Source of the DNA: JBNLBS01 sp050303415
Lineage (GTDB): Bacteria > Pseudomonadota > Gammaproteobacteria > Methylococcales > Methylomonadaceae
Assembly: GCA_050303415.1 (NCBI GenBank)
Contig: JBNLBS010000002.1
Location: forward strand, 157,203 to 221,202
Direction of reading: 5' to 3'
DNA: 64,000 bases
In this document: in pieces, positions 8,775 through 17,942 of the stretch
Layout: each line of letters opens with the position of its first letter
Position numbering within the stretch: position 1 is the first letter of the stretch
The notes under the pieces: model-generated
Seen by the model: the letters and a program-made list of their open reading frames with translations, nothing else
What the model was told of the DNA's origin: nothing
The model's database searches: none
Program-made: the position numbers and the translations under genes

Positions 8775-8799
8775 TTCATTTTTATAACAGGTTAAAATT

Positions 8800-10557
8800 A
8801 TGTTTAATTTAAACGTTCAAAAACAACGCGGTATCGGCTTTATAGAAGTTTTAATAACCACACTTGTGGTCGCTTTCGGCCTGCTGGCTGTTGCCTCATT
8901 ACAAACCAAACTCATGTCCGGCAGCGGTAACAGTAAAACCCGGGCGGAAGCACTGGCCCTGGCCGAACAAAAAATTGAGGATGTCAGAAATCAGATAACA
9001 AAAGCGGGATACACCTCATTGACCGCAACGACCTCGACTGATTCGGTAACGGGTACAAACGCCAGCTTTACCCGCGCCTGGACCATTACCGACAATACCG
9101 CTTTCTTATCCAGCGCTCCGGCACGAAAAAACATATCCGTCAAAGTCAGCTGGGGTGATGCCGCCGATGAAAAAGTCAATCTGGTCACCGAAATTGCCTG
9201 GATAGCACCCAGCAAAACCGCCCTGTATGCTTCTGAAAACAGCGGTTCCGGTGCCGGAGCCACACCCAGCCCCCGCCAGAATGCATCTGAAGATGTGGCA
9301 TCTGAAAATGTAATCGGTACCAATATGGCTATTACCGATCTTGATGAAGATACTGACGGTACTGCCGGTGTCGACTCTACGTTGGGAGCAACCGGTGAAG
9401 ATGACGATGGCAATGCACTAACTATTACCTTGTACCAGGTCGCTCCCGGTTCCCATTTTTATACCGCAACCCGTGATCCTGCCAATGATATTCTAAAGAA
9501 AATTGAACAAGGTGTTATTGCGGTTTTTCTTTGCCAAGGCACAACCTGCACCCATATTCAAAATCATTTCGGCGGTGCTGTTTTACGTATTAAAGGGACC
9601 GTTTATTCGACCAGCGAAAATGACCTGGATCATATTCAGGTGGCGTGGACGTCCAGTACCGTTAATGCCTGTTATAACGGCGCCCCCGCCAGAACCCCTG
9701 ATTCCGGCACCTTCGAGTATGACTCCATGCCTTATGAATGCGTGTTTGCCGGTAACTGTAATGCCACTACCTCTGGCAACCGAACCCGCACGGCTTCAGG
9801 CACCCATGCCATCGACCCGGGTTGCTTTGTCACCAGTGTGGTTTCAGATACCGATATCAACTCCAGAAATGTCGGACCGGGCGGTGAGTACGGCGATGTC
9901 GGCCTGTTAGGGGTGAAAGACAGTACCGGCGGCGGCTTCAGAAGAGAGGAAACATGTTTTCTTGAGGATACGGCAACGGCTACCGTTGTTCAAACATCAG
10001 GCAGTCGAAAAAGTCTGAACAATGATTATTTATTTCCGGTTACCAAGCGTTTATACGTTACTCGTAGAATAAGCAGTGATGGCAGCATCAACTCTCAAAA
10101 TTCCGAAGGTATCAATCGCTCTTACAGTAATCATAATTTTTTAATTATTGAGCGTAAGAGTAATAATACCCCTAGCGATACCTGCGATGCTTTGGCGACT
10201 GCCAATTCGCTAATCCTGGCTCCCAGAACCATCAGTAGAATTTATAATGAAAGTGCCAGCAATAATAATGTAGTTGTCGCTGAAAGTACCTATACGGCCA
10301 GTGTAGGCAATGCCGTGGTAACCACCGGAACGGTAGCCAGTGATACAACCGATTTACGCTTTTATATCCAGGAAAACGGGGCGTGTTACGTTGAAGATGA
10401 TAATACGGATTATGCCTGTGTCTTCCCTGCCGGTACCACAGCGGCAACGATAAACGGCGGCAGTACCACCCATCCTGACCCGGCAACCGATCCTCAATCC
10501 TATGGCACTTGTTCGCCCTTACCGGCGGCTACCTGTAACTGGCCAGCAAATTTCTAA
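8800..10557 (+). CDS. pilV: PilV-family minor pilin with very large C-terminal extension
   Basis: A 585-residue prepilin. The leader ends QRGIG, then FIEVLITTLVVAFGLLAVASLQ, a normal PilV N-terminus, and the conserved GSGNSKTRAEALALAEQKIEDVR helix. PilV is normally about 170-200 aa, so nearly 400 residues are extra. They are T/S/N/G-rich, contain 16 or so cysteines and an acidic DLDEDTDGTAGVD segment. The stretch around HIQVAWTSSTVNACYNG may be a lectin- or adhesin-like exposed domain. No pilY1 tip adhesin follows, and this enlarged pilin could substitute; that is inference. It is the last gene of the operon, followed by a 13-bp inverted repeat. Confidence 0.82.
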   Translation: MFNLNVQKQRGIGFIEVLITTLVVAFGLLAVASLQTKLMSGSGNSKTRAEALALAEQKIEDVRNQITKAGYTSLTATTSTDSVTGTNASFTRAWTITDNTAFLSSAPARKNISVKVSWGDAADEKVNLVTEIAWIAPSKTALYASENSGSGAGATPSPRQNASEDVASENVIGTNMAITDLDEDTDGTAGVDSTLGATGEDDDGNALTITLYQVAPGSHFYTATRDPANDILKKIEQGVIAVFLCQGTTCTHIQNHFGGAVLRIKGTVYSTSENDLDHIQVAWTSSTVNACYNGAPARTPDSGTFEYDSMPYECVFAGNCNATTSGNRTRTASGTHAIDPGCFVTSVVSDTDINSRNVGPGGEYGDVGLLGVKDSTGGGFRREETCFLEDTATATVVQTSGSRKSLNNDYLFPVTKRLYVTRRISSDGSINSQNSEGINRSYSNHNFLIIERKSNNTPSDTCDALATANSLILAPRTISRIYNESASNNNVVVAESTYTASVGNAVVTTGTVASDTTDLRFYIQENGACYVEDDNTDYACVFPAGTTAATINGGSTTHPDPATDPQSYGTCSPLPAATCNWPANF

Positions 10558-10577
10558 CCTGCCAGTTTCATTCCAAT

Positions 10578-10613
10578 CAGATGTAAACCGAGTAATTAAC
10601 CGGTTTACATCTG
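10578..10613 (+). terminator. Strong inverted repeat after pilV
   Basis: CAGATGTAAACCG (10578-10590) and CGGTTTACATCTG (10601-10613) form a perfect 13-bp stem with a 10-base loop, 20 bases after pilV. Only a weak T stretch follows (TATTATAGGTTTT), so it may be a leaky terminator or an mRNA-stabilising hairpin between pilV and the peptidase gene. Confidence 0.6.
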
Positions 10614-10634
10614 TATTATAGGTTTTATCTAAAC

Positions 10635-11564
10635 ATGCCTTATAAACTCTGCTGGTTTTTGATATTTTTTGGATTTTTCAGTTTTGCCCAGGCAAAAAAA
10701 CTGTATAAATTTCAGGATAAACAAAGCAACTGGCATTTTACCGATGTACCGCCAAAAACAGATCAGCCGGTTGAAATACGACAGCTTAAAGTCAGCGGTA
10801 ATAATCAACAGGTTTGGTTGCAGCATTCCGGCAGCGACCGCCAGCCGCAATATTTTGCACGAAATGCCTATGCCGGTTCGGTTGAACTTGAAGTTCAGTT
10901 TGTGACCCAGTCCAATGTTCGATCTCAACCTGAATTACCCCGGCGCTTTACTGTTCCTTCCGGTATTTCTGATACCTTATTTACGGTTAATAACATCAAC
11001 CCTTATGAACCATCGGCCTTTCGTCTTAAATATTCTTACATTTTAGGTAAGCCGCTGGTTAATTACCGCTCTTCGTCACTTTATTTACCTCCCATTGCCG
11101 GCGATAGCGAGTTTCAGATTTCTCAAGCCTTTGACGGGATATTCAGTCATACTGATCCACAAAACAAATATGCGGTGGATATTATGATGCCTGTGGGCAC
11201 ACCTATTTATGCGGCACGATCCGGTGTGATAATGGAGGTGAAAAATGATTTTTTTGAAACAGGTACTGAAGAAACTTATAAATCCAAAGCCAACAATATC
11301 CGCATCGAACATGACGATGGTTCGATGGCAGTGTATGCCCATTTAGCCCTGGAACAAGCCCAGGTTTTTTCCGGCCAAAGAGTTGAAGCGGGAGATTTAA
11401 TCGCGTATTCAGGTAATACCGGATTTACTACCGGCCCCCATTTGCATTTTGCCGTACAGATTAATCAAGGTATGAAACTAGTGTCGGTCCCATTTCAATT
11501 TATGAATAAACAACATAGAGTAATAACACCTGAAGCCGGTTTATGGCTTAAAGGAATAAATTAG
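10635..11564 (+). CDS. Exported M23-family metallopeptidase with N-terminal DUF4124-like domain
   Basis: A 309-residue protein. A signal peptide (residues about 1-20, ending FSFAQA) precedes KLYKFQDKQSNWHFTDVPP, a DUF4124-like segment. The C-terminal half is a LytM/M23 domain: SHTDPQNKYAVDIMMPVGTPIYAAR carries the zinc histidine and aspartate (H...D), and GFTTGPHLHFAVQ carries the HxH motif. M23 enzymes cut peptide crosslinks of peptidoglycan in the periplasm, and here the ligand set looks complete. It follows the minor pilin operon by 77 bp, so a role in opening the wall for pilus assembly is possible but unproven. Confidence 0.88.
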   Translation: MPYKLCWFLIFFGFFSFAQAKKLYKFQDKQSNWHFTDVPPKTDQPVEIRQLKVSGNNQQVWLQHSGSDRQPQYFARNAYAGSVELEVQFVTQSNVRSQPELPRRFTVPSGISDTLFTVNNINPYEPSAFRLKYSYILGKPLVNYRSSSLYLPPIAGDSEFQISQAFDGIFSHTDPQNKYAVDIMMPVGTPIYAARSGVIMEVKNDFFETGTEETYKSKANNIRIEHDDGSMAVYAHLALEQAQVFSGQRVEAGDLIAYSGNTGFTTGPHLHFAVQINQGMKLVSVPFQFMNKQHRVITPEAGLWLKGIN

Positions 11565-11680
11565 AGGCCAACCGGGTTATCGAGTACAACGAAAAAATAC
11601 ATGTTCTAGTTACTTAATCCAAGCAGGTAAAGCTGAATGCATTCACTCAGAACATGACAGACATATGCGGTTGTCCGTCC

Positions 11681-12334
11681 TCAACGGGTACCAAACACCA
11701 CAATAGTTTTACCATGAGCCGAAATAAGCTTCTTATCTTCCAGTTCTTTTAATACTCTACCGGCCATTTCTCTGGAACAACCGACTAGGCGCCCAAGCTC
11801 CTGCCGCGTAATACGCAACTGCATACCATCCGGATGTGTAATAGCATCTGGTTCTTTGCATAAATCAAGTAATACCCTGGCAATACGGCCCTCAACATCC
11901 ATAAAAGCCAAATCACGAAACTTACGGCTGGTAATGAGCAGTCTTGTAGCCAACTGCTCGCCAATAATAAACAACAGTTCCGGCGCATAAATTAACAGCT
12001 CTTTATTCAATGCCTGCTTTAGACGCTCATAACCAATTTCCGCCAATTGACAGGCAGTACGGGTTTTAACAAAAACCTCTCTTGTTTCGGACGGTTTAAA
12101 AATTCCCACTTCACCTATAAATTGATTTTTATTAAGATAAGCCAGAATTAATTCATGGCCATCCTCATCTTCCACCGCAACACTGACCGAACCGTCTACA
12201 ATAAAAAAAAGTTTATCGCCTACATCACCTGGGCGAACAATAAAGCTGCTTTTTGGGTATGACCTGACATGACAAAGATGCAAAAAAGTATCTAATGCTT
12301 CTTTTGATACAGGCTCATTATTTACTACCGACAT
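11681..12334 (-). CDS. crp: cAMP receptor protein (Crp/Vfr)
   Basis: A 217-residue regulator, close in length to E. coli CRP (210). The cyclic-nucleotide domain contains FIGEVGIF and the phosphate-binding arginine in the TREVFVKTRTACQLAEI segment; the usual following serine is a glutamate here. A long dimerisation helix follows. The DNA-binding helix is RQELGRLVGCSREMAGRVL, which keeps the R, E and R that read TGTGA-N6-TCACA. The C-terminus ISAHGKTIVV is nearly identical to CRP. It is divergent from osmC, the same arrangement as crp-yhfA in E. coli. A matching site lies at 28604-28619. Confidence 0.96.
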   Translation of the reverse strand: MSVVNNEPVSKEALDTFLHLCHVRSYPKSSFIVRPGDVGDKLFFIVDGSVSVAVEDEDGHELILAYLNKNQFIGEVGIFKPSETREVFVKTRTACQLAEIGYERLKQALNKELLIYAPELLFIIGEQLATRLLITSRKFRDLAFMDVEGRIARVLLDLCKEPDAITHPDGMQLRITRQELGRLVGCSREMAGRVLKELEDKKLISAHGKTIVVFGTR

Positions 12335-12389
12335 AATCCCTCATTATTTATTTATTTTTTTTATTATCACTTAACGTTTAATGATTGCA

Positions 12390-12409
12390 TGATTTTTTAT
12401 AAAAAATCA
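12390..12409. promoter_or_regulatory. Perfect AT-rich palindrome upstream of crp
   Basis: TGATTTTTTATAAAAAATCA is a perfect 20-bp palindrome about 55 bp upstream of the crp start and 128 bp before osmC. It could be an operator or a promoter-proximal hairpin. No CRP consensus is visible in this gap. Its composition means chance is not excluded. Confidence 0.35.
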
Positions 12410-12537
12410 ATATTTATATTCGAAAATTTGTATTATTAACTTTATTCAAGGATAAAAATTTACGCTGAAATTTCATACTCTAATGTTGTGCATTTCTATG
12501 CTACTCTATGCATTTTTAAAACTCTCGGTGAGGTTCA

Positions 12538-12954
12538 ATGGAAGCGAAAGTCAAGTGGGTCGGAGACATGATGTTTCTGGGGGAATCTGGCAGTGGTCAT
12601 ACTGTAGTAATGGATGGTCCTCCTGATCATGGTGGTCGAAACATGGGTTTGCGTCCCATGGAAATGATTTTATTGGGTGTGGGCGGCTGTGCATCATTTG
12701 ATGTTGTGCAGATTTTAAAAAAGGGCCGTAACGATTTTGTTGATTGTGTGGCTGAACTTTCCGCTGAAAGAGTTGATTCAGTACCCAGTGTTTTTAGTAA
12801 AATTCATTTACATTTTGTGGTGAGTGGGCATAATTTAAAAGAATCTGCTGTTGAACGTGCTATTAAGCTTTCTGCAGAAAAATATTGTTCCGCTTCTATT
12901 ATGCTGAGTAAGTCAGTTGAGATTACTCACGATTTTGAGGTCATTGAGGTTTAA
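12538..12954 (+). CDS. OsmC-family protein (YhfA-like)
   Basis: A 138-residue protein of normal OsmC/Ohr length. The alpha-helical segment GLRPMEMILLGVGGCASFDVVQIL carries the first conserved cysteine, and AEKYCSASIMLSKS carries the second, the pair used for thiol peroxidase chemistry in the family. The closest subgroup by context is YhfA, found divergent from crp in many gammaproteobacteria. A GTGAGG ribosome binding site lies just before the ATG. It overlaps nothing and leads into speD after 6 bp, so the two are probably one transcript. Confidence 0.9.
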   Translation: MEAKVKWVGDMMFLGESGSGHTVVMDGPPDHGGRNMGLRPMEMILLGVGGCASFDVVQILKKGRNDFVDCVAELSAERVDSVPSVFSKIHLHFVVSGHNLKESAVERAIKLSAEKYCSASIMLSKSVEITHDFEVIEV

Positions 12955-12960
12955 CAGGTC

Positions 12961-13737
12961 TTGAATAAAATACAATTACACGGTTTTAATAATTTAACAA
13001 AATCACTTAGCTTTAATATTTATGATATCTGCTATGCGCCAGCCGATATGCAAAAAGCCTATATAGAATATATTGATGAAGCCTATAATGCTGACCGGCT
13101 GACTCAAATTCTTAAGGATGTTGCTGAAATTATCGGTGCAGAAATTTTAAATATTGCTCATCAGGATTATGAACCGCAAGGTGCCAGTGTCACCATGTTG
13201 ATAGCTGAAGGCATGGATATACCGGAGGGAATGACCAGCGAATCGCCCGGTCCTTTACCGGATACAGTGCTGGCACATTTGGATAAAAGCCATATCACTG
13301 TACATACTTACCCGGAAAGCCATCCGGATAATGGCATCAGTACTTTTCGGGTCGATATTGATGTTTCTACCTGTGGCCGCATTTCGCCGTTAAAAGCATT
13401 GAACTATCTGATCCACAGCTTTGAATCGGATATTGTTACCATGGACTACAGGGTACGCGGCTTTACCCGTGATGTCTCCGGTCATAAACATTACATTGAT
13501 CATGAAATTACTTCAATTCAGAATTACATTGCCGAAGACACCCAGAGCAGTTATCAAATGGTTGATGTAAATGTCTATCAGGAAAATATTTTTCACACCA
13601 AAATGATGTTGAAAGAAAGCGAACTGGATGTGTATCTTTTTGAAAAAGCAAGTACTTTTTCAACTGAAGAAAGACAACTTATTCAGGAACAGGTACGCAA
13701 GGAAATGACCGAAATATTTTATGGCCGAAATTATTAA
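12961..13737 (+). CDS. speD: S-adenosylmethionine decarboxylase proenzyme
   Basis: A 258-residue protein matching the E. coli-type SpeD (264 aa). The proenzyme self-cleaves before a serine to give the pyruvoyl cofactor; the site is in LDKSHITVHTYPESHP, with serine at about residue 110. STCGRISPLKALNYL contains the catalytic cysteine region. The product, decarboxylated SAM, is the aminopropyl donor for SpeE, encoded near 2 kb. The start is TTG with AGG only a few bases upstream; no ATG is available for 29 codons, which favours the TTG. It lies 6 bp after osmC. Confidence 0.95.
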   Translation: MNKIQLHGFNNLTKSLSFNIYDICYAPADMQKAYIEYIDEAYNADRLTQILKDVAEIIGAEILNIAHQDYEPQGASVTMLIAEGMDIPEGMTSESPGPLPDTVLAHLDKSHITVHTYPESHPDNGISTFRVDIDVSTCGRISPLKALNYLIHSFESDIVTMDYRVRGFTRDVSGHKHYIDHEITSIQNYIAEDTQSSYQMVDVNVYQENIFHTKMMLKESELDVYLFEKASTFSTEERQLIQEQVRKEMTEIFYGRNY

Positions 13738-13741
13738 GCCT

Positions 13742-14365
13742 TTATTTTCGGGCCTGAATCAGTTTGACCAGATTGCCACCTAAAGCGTCTACATGAACAT
13801 GTTGAAAACCGCAGGCCTGGACGTTACGAACCGTATCCCGGTTAATATTTGCACCCAACAACCGGACAACAATCGGATTCAGCAAGTTCATCAGCCGGGC
13901 CAGTATAGGTTTTGAACTGATAACATGTTCCAGCAATAAAACCTGCCCACCGGGTTTTAATACCCGGTGTAATTCCTTTAAACCTTTTCTCGGAGCGGGT
14001 ACCGAACAAAAGACGAAGCTGGCTATTACCGTATCAAAGCTGTTATCTGCATAACTCAGGCTTTGTATATCCATTTCTGCCAGCTCAACCCTTATGTTCT
14101 TTTGATCTCGCTTTTGTTCAGCACGCTTTAACATTTGCGGACTAAAATCTATCGCGGTAAAACGTATGTCTGTGTTTTTAGGATAAAACATGAAATTTTT
14201 ACCTGTACCAACGCCCACTTCCAGAACATGCTTACCTTCAAGTTTACTCCAGAGTTTTTTTCTCCAACCGTGGAAAAATAAAACTTCCATCAAAGTTTCC
14301 AATGCATCGAAATAGGGGGCAATACGGTCATATTTTTTTCTAATTTCGGCACTATCCTGTTTCAT
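13742..14365 (-). CDS. Class I SAM-dependent methyltransferase (UbiE/PmtA-like)
   Basis: A 207-residue Rossmann-fold methyltransferase. Motif I is VLEVGVGTGKNFMFYP. Downstream are TAIDFSPQML (acidic ribose-binding region), DNSFDTVIASFVFCSVP (motif II/post II) and HRVLKPGGQVLLLEH (motif III), all in order. The pattern SMLxRAEQKR and the C-terminal IVVRLLGANINRDTV resemble small phospholipid (PE) N-methyltransferases and UbiE relatives, so a lipid substrate is plausible but not shown. It is convergent with speD, with only 4 bp between the stops, and 19 bp downstream of the TauE gene on the same strand. Confidence 0.85.
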   Translation of the reverse strand: MKQDSAEIRKKYDRIAPYFDALETLMEVLFFHGWRKKLWSKLEGKHVLEVGVGTGKNFMFYPKNTDIRFTAIDFSPQMLKRAEQKRDQKNIRVELAEMDIQSLSYADNSFDTVIASFVFCSVPAPRKGLKELHRVLKPGGQVLLLEHVISSKPILARLMNLLNPIVVRLLGANINRDTVRNVQACGFQHVHVDALGGNLVKLIQARK

Positions 14366-14384
14366 ACATTTTCCAAATATCTGT

Positions 14385-15209
14385 TTACAAAGCCAACTTA
14401 ATGCCCATTGATAATAAAATTACCGCAATTAAGGGTCTTAAAACTTTATCGGGTAATTTTTTACCAAAGATACTGCCCAAATAAATCGCCGGGATACCAC
14501 CTATTAAAAGTCCGGCCAGCAAACCAAAGTCTACCGAGCCAAAATGCAAGTGACCAAATCCGGCTATGGCCGTTAATGGTACAGCATGAGCAATATCAGT
14601 ACCGACAATTGAAATGGCTGACTTTCGTGGATATAGGATAAATAAAATTGCCGACCCTATTGCGCCCGCACCGACCGATGATACTGTGACGACGATACCC
14701 AACAGACAACCGGAAAAAAAGGTCAGTAAAGGCCTGTTATGTCGAACAAAATTAATCAGCCAGCTTTGTGCATGATTGGCATGCAAAAACGTGATCAACT
14801 GGTTTTTCACCATGATAATAACGGATGTTAGTATCAGCATGACACTTAATGTCAGCATGATTAAACGATCGGTATTAAAACCCAGTTGACTTATATGCTC
14901 CAAGGCAAAAATAGTGATAATGGAAAATGGTACACTGCCGCCGCCCAAAAGGAAGACAATCTTCCAGTCCACTGTTTTATTGCGATGATGAAAATACACT
15001 CCACTGCATTTAGTTAACGCAGCATAAAGTAAATCTGTACCGACGGCTACGACAGGTGAAATGGAAAAACCCAGCACCAGAATCGGTGTCATCAATGATC
15101 CTCCACCTACTCCAGTCAACCCTATAATTAAGCCAACCAATGCGCCAGCGCCTATGTGTATTAATTCCAATGCGTTATCCAATCGTATTATTCCAATCAA
15201 GGGCGGCAA
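14385..15209 (-). CDS. TauE/SafE-family membrane transporter
   Basis: A 274-residue integral membrane protein with about eight hydrophobic segments. The family's repeated glycine motif occurs near the N-terminus (LIGLTGVGGGSLMTPILVL), with a second half-repeat around TVSSVGAGAIGSAIL. The family exports or imports sulfite, sulfoacetate and other organosulfur anions; the substrate here is unknown. The start is uncertain: the ATG at 15209 gives a 15-residue hydrophilic extension, and a TTG nearer LELIHIGAG is possible. It is upstream of the methyltransferase on the same strand and downstream of yggS by 42 bp. Confidence 0.87.
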   Translation of the reverse strand: MPPLIGIIRLDNALELIHIGAGALVGLIIGLTGVGGGSLMTPILVLGFSISPVVAVGTDLLYAALTKCSGVYFHHRNKTVDWKIVFLLGGGSVPFSIITIFALEHISQLGFNTDRLIMLTLSVMLILTSVIIMVKNQLITFLHANHAQSWLINFVRHNRPLLTFFSGCLLGIVVTVSSVGAGAIGSAILFILYPRKSAISIVGTDIAHAVPLTAIAGFGHLHFGSVDFGLLAGLLIGGIPAIYLGSIFGKKLPDKVLRPLIAVILLSMGIKLAL

Positions 15210-15251
15210 ATATAACGAAAAACCGCTCTATTTACAAAGTGCTAAGGCTTG

Positions 15252-15941
15252 TTACCGGTTATAATCACGTGCTCCAAATACAGCGGTTCCAATTCTGACT
15301 ATTGTTGACCCTTCCGCTATAGCCGCTTTTAAATCGCCACTCATACCAAATGAATATTGATTTAACTCCCGCTTATTCAATGCATTAACTGCCGTTACCA
15401 ATCTCTTATAAGGTTGCCTCTGTTGATCGTAATCCTGTGCCGGGGACGGAATAGCCATTACACCACGCAATCTTAACCGGGGTAATTGTTCAACCTTTTC
15501 AACCATCTCGGCCAACTCATTCAACCTAATGCCTGACTTAGTGTCCTCATCACTGATATTGATCTGCAGGAAGATATTTAATAACGGTAAATGCGGAGGC
15601 CGTTGTTGATTTAAGCGCTGCGCTATTTTTAATCGATCTACACTGTGTACCCAATTAAAATGTTCCGCGATTGGTTTGGTTTTATTTGACTGAATAGGGC
15701 CGATAAAATGCCAAGAAATCGGATATGCGCCTAACTGAACCTGCTTTGCCAAGGCTTCTTGTAAATAACTTTCACCAAAAAGTCGCTGTCCTGCCTGATA
15801 GGCGCTTATTATAGCCTCAACCGGCTTGGTTTTGCTGACCGCTAATAATTGTACCGAATTTCTTTCTCGTCCGGTTGCTATTTCTGCGTGCCTGATTTGA
15901 GAACGAACTCGTTGTAAATTAGTTTTAATATTGACCGGCAT
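15252..15941 (-). CDS. yggS: YggS/PROSC-family PLP homeostasis protein
   Basis: A 229-residue single-domain fold III PLP protein of normal length. The PLP lysine is in LLAVSKTKP near residue 37. IGPIQSNKTKPI, the LQINISDEDTKSGI strand and FGMSGDLKAAIAEGSTIVRIGTAVFG, with the phosphate-binding serines and glycines, are all family landmarks. YggS binds and delivers PLP and has no known enzymatic reaction. It is divergent from pilT with a 121-bp gap, the arrangement also known in Pseudomonas. Confidence 0.96.
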   Translation of the reverse strand: MPVNIKTNLQRVRSQIRHAEIATGRERNSVQLLAVSKTKPVEAIISAYQAGQRLFGESYLQEALAKQVQLGAYPISWHFIGPIQSNKTKPIAEHFNWVHSVDRLKIAQRLNQQRPPHLPLLNIFLQINISDEDTKSGIRLNELAEMVEKVEQLPRLRLRGVMAIPSPAQDYDQQRQPYKRLVTAVNALNKRELNQYSFGMSGDLKAAIAEGSTIVRIGTAVFGARDYNR

Positions 15942-16062
15942 TACTGTTTTTTTTGCTATATTTTTAAAGTCTAAGCAGTATATTAAATATAGCTGCTTTT
16001 AAAAAGCCAAGACATGCGCTATGGTTAATTAATTATATTGTAACCCCCTGTATGAGGACATC

Positions 16063-17100
16063 ATGGATATTACCGAACTACTGACCTTTTCTGTAAAAAA
16101 CAAAGCTTCGGATCTGCATTTATCAGCCGGTTTACCGCCAATGATCAGGGTTGATGGTGATATCAGACGAATCAACATTCCTGACTTGGAACATAAAGAA
16201 GTTCATGCGCTTATATATGACATCATGAACGACAAGCAACGTAAAGACTATGAAGAATTTTTGGAAACCGATTTTTCATTTGACCTGCCCGGCGTTGCCC
16301 GCTTTCGTGTCAATGCCTTTAACCAGGAGCGGGGGGCCGGTGCGGTATTCAGAACCATTCCTTCAGAAGTTCTATCATTAGAAGATTTGAAAGCGCCAAA
16401 AGCGTTTGAGGAATTTTGTAAGATTCCGCGCGGCCTTATTCTTGTCACCGGACCAACCGGTTCCGGCAAATCAACCACCCTGGCGGCAATGATCAACTAT
16501 ATCAACAGAAATGATTATGCCCATATACTCACCGTGGAAGATCCGATTGAATTTGTTCATGTCAGTCAAAAATCCTTAATCAACCAGCGGGAAGTACATC
16601 GAGATACCCTAGGTTTTAATGAAGCCCTGCGTTCCGCCTTGCGTGAAGACCCCGATATCATTCTAGTTGGTGAAATGCGTGATCTGGAAACCATTCGTCT
16701 TGCACTTTCCGCAGCCGAAACAGGTCATTTGGTTTTCGGAACCCTGCATACCACTTCTGCTGCCAAAACCATTGACCGTATTATCGATGTTTTTCCAGCG
16801 GCAGAAAAAGATATGATTCGTTCCATGTTGTCAGAGTCATTACAGGCGGTTATCTCACAAACACTGTTGAAAAAAGTGGGTGGCGGACGTGTTGCCGCAC
16901 ATGAGATTATGGTCGGTACCGCAGCTATCAGAAACCTGATTCGGGAAGCTAAAGTCGCGCAAATGTATTCTGCCATTCAAACCGGCCGCAAAGACGGCAT
17001 GCAGACGCTGGATCAAAACCTGAAAGAGCTGGTGGATAAAGGCTTAATTACCGCCAAAGAGGCCATGGTTAAAGCGGTCAATAAAGATACATTCCGTTAA
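16063..17100 (+). CDS. pilT: Type IV pilus retraction ATPase PilT
   Basis: A 345-residue hexameric ATPase of normal size. The N-terminus MDITELLTFSVKNKASDLHLS is a PAS-like domain. Walker A is GPTGSGKST near residue 131; the Asp box covers HILTVEDPIEF; Walker B is DPDIILVGEMRD; the His box is HLVFGTLHTTSAA. The C-terminal AIRNLIRE motif is specific to PilT and is needed for retraction. PilT acts at the inner-membrane platform to depolymerise pili, driving twitching and DNA uptake. GAGG five bases before the ATG supports the start. No pilU follows here. Confidence 0.97.
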   Translation: MDITELLTFSVKNKASDLHLSAGLPPMIRVDGDIRRINIPDLEHKEVHALIYDIMNDKQRKDYEEFLETDFSFDLPGVARFRVNAFNQERGAGAVFRTIPSEVLSLEDLKAPKAFEEFCKIPRGLILVTGPTGSGKSTTLAAMINYINRNDYAHILTVEDPIEFVHVSQKSLINQREVHRDTLGFNEALRSALREDPDIILVGEMRDLETIRLALSAAETGHLVFGTLHTTSAAKTIDRIIDVFPAAEKDMIRSMLSESLQAVISQTLLKKVGGGRVAAHEIMVGTAAIRNLIREAKVAQMYSAIQTGRKDGMQTLDQNLKELVDKGLITAKEAMVKAVNKDTFR

Positions 17101-17115
17101 TTCGCTAATCAACAC

Positions 17116-17148
17116 AGCGGATAAAGGCTTTACTCACCCTTATCCGCT
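17116..17148 (+). terminator. Hairpin downstream of pilT
   Basis: AGCGGATAA (17116-17124) pairs with TTATCCGCT (17140-17148), extended by GG/CC across one mismatch, 15 bases after the pilT stop. There is no T run, so termination is uncertain; an mRNA 3'-end stabiliser is an alternative. Confidence 0.4.
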
Positions 17149-17168
17149 TCACCAGATAGCTCAGTACA

Positions 17169-17930
17169 ATGAAATCATTTCTTTGGTTTATCATTTTAGC
17201 GATAGGTTGCGTGCTTGCATCACTGGCAATCGTATTGCTTGCTGAAATACTGGGTTTAACCAAACGTACAGAACAACAAACCACCGGGTCGAATGCCAAT
17301 GAATTTTTAATTAATACTGAAATAGCCTTAAACGAAAATGAATACTCTCCGACCCTTACCACTAAGCAACCGGAACCCGGCATAATCCCTGATAAGCAGG
17401 ATGATATATTTCACGTTGTTAATACACAAGCAATCCGGCTTTATGATGCATTTGAACAAAACCCGGAAACGTCCGAATTGTCCTGGAAACCGACCGGACT
17501 CGGCAGTGATGGTTTTACCGAATGGAGTAGCGAGCAAGCATTAAGCGGTAAACATGCATTAAAAATAAGCGCCATCAAGCCTTCGGAGCAAGGTTGGCCG
17601 GGGTGGATCACTACCATTGACTATCACCCGGAAAAAAATTACCGTTTACAAGTCAGTTATTACACGCCCGACGGTGCTAATGCCTGGTTGGAACAATCTT
17701 TTCTGGATCAAAATGGCCGTTTGTTAATGGGTTTTTCCACGGGTTGTCCTCGACATGCAAAAATAAACCAATGGACACAAGTATCCCATCTGGTTAATTC
17801 AGCATCTATTCCTGAAAACAGCAAATTTATCCGAGTTGGCCTCCGACAATGTTTAAATCATAGCAAAGGAAAATTAACCCATTTATTTTTTGATGACGTT
17901 ATTCTGACTGCCTATCCTGCTCCCCGTTAA
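17169..17930 (+). CDS. Membrane-anchored protein with carbohydrate-binding-like (jelly-roll) domain, function unknown
   Basis: A 253-residue protein. An N-terminal hydrophobic helix (FLWFIILAIGCVLASLAIVLLAEIL, quoted only as a segment) probably anchors it in the inner membrane, followed by a linker to about residue 85. Residues about 90-250 look like a galactose-binding/CBM4_9-type jelly roll: a start like LYDAFEQNPETSELSW, a SGKHALKISA strand, YRLQVSYYTPDG, and a C-terminal HLFFDDVILTAY, the typical last strand of such domains. I do not recognise a family or role. It lies 69 bp after pilT and 12 bp before a HAD hydrolase gene, so it may share a transcript with the latter. Confidence 0.7.
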   Translation: MKSFLWFIILAIGCVLASLAIVLLAEILGLTKRTEQQTTGSNANEFLINTEIALNENEYSPTLTTKQPEPGIIPDKQDDIFHVVNTQAIRLYDAFEQNPETSELSWKPTGLGSDGFTEWSSEQALSGKHALKISAIKPSEQGWPGWITTIDYHPEKNYRLQVSYYTPDGANAWLEQSFLDQNGRLLMGFSTGCPRHAKINQWTQVSHLVNSASIPENSKFIRVGLRQCLNHSKGKLTHLFFDDVILTAYPAPR

Positions 17931-17942
17931 GGAGGCTACATC

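Noticed and set aside
12335..12537. CRP autoregulatory site upstream of crp
   Set aside because: No TGTGA-N6-TCACA match was seen; only an unrelated AT palindrome.
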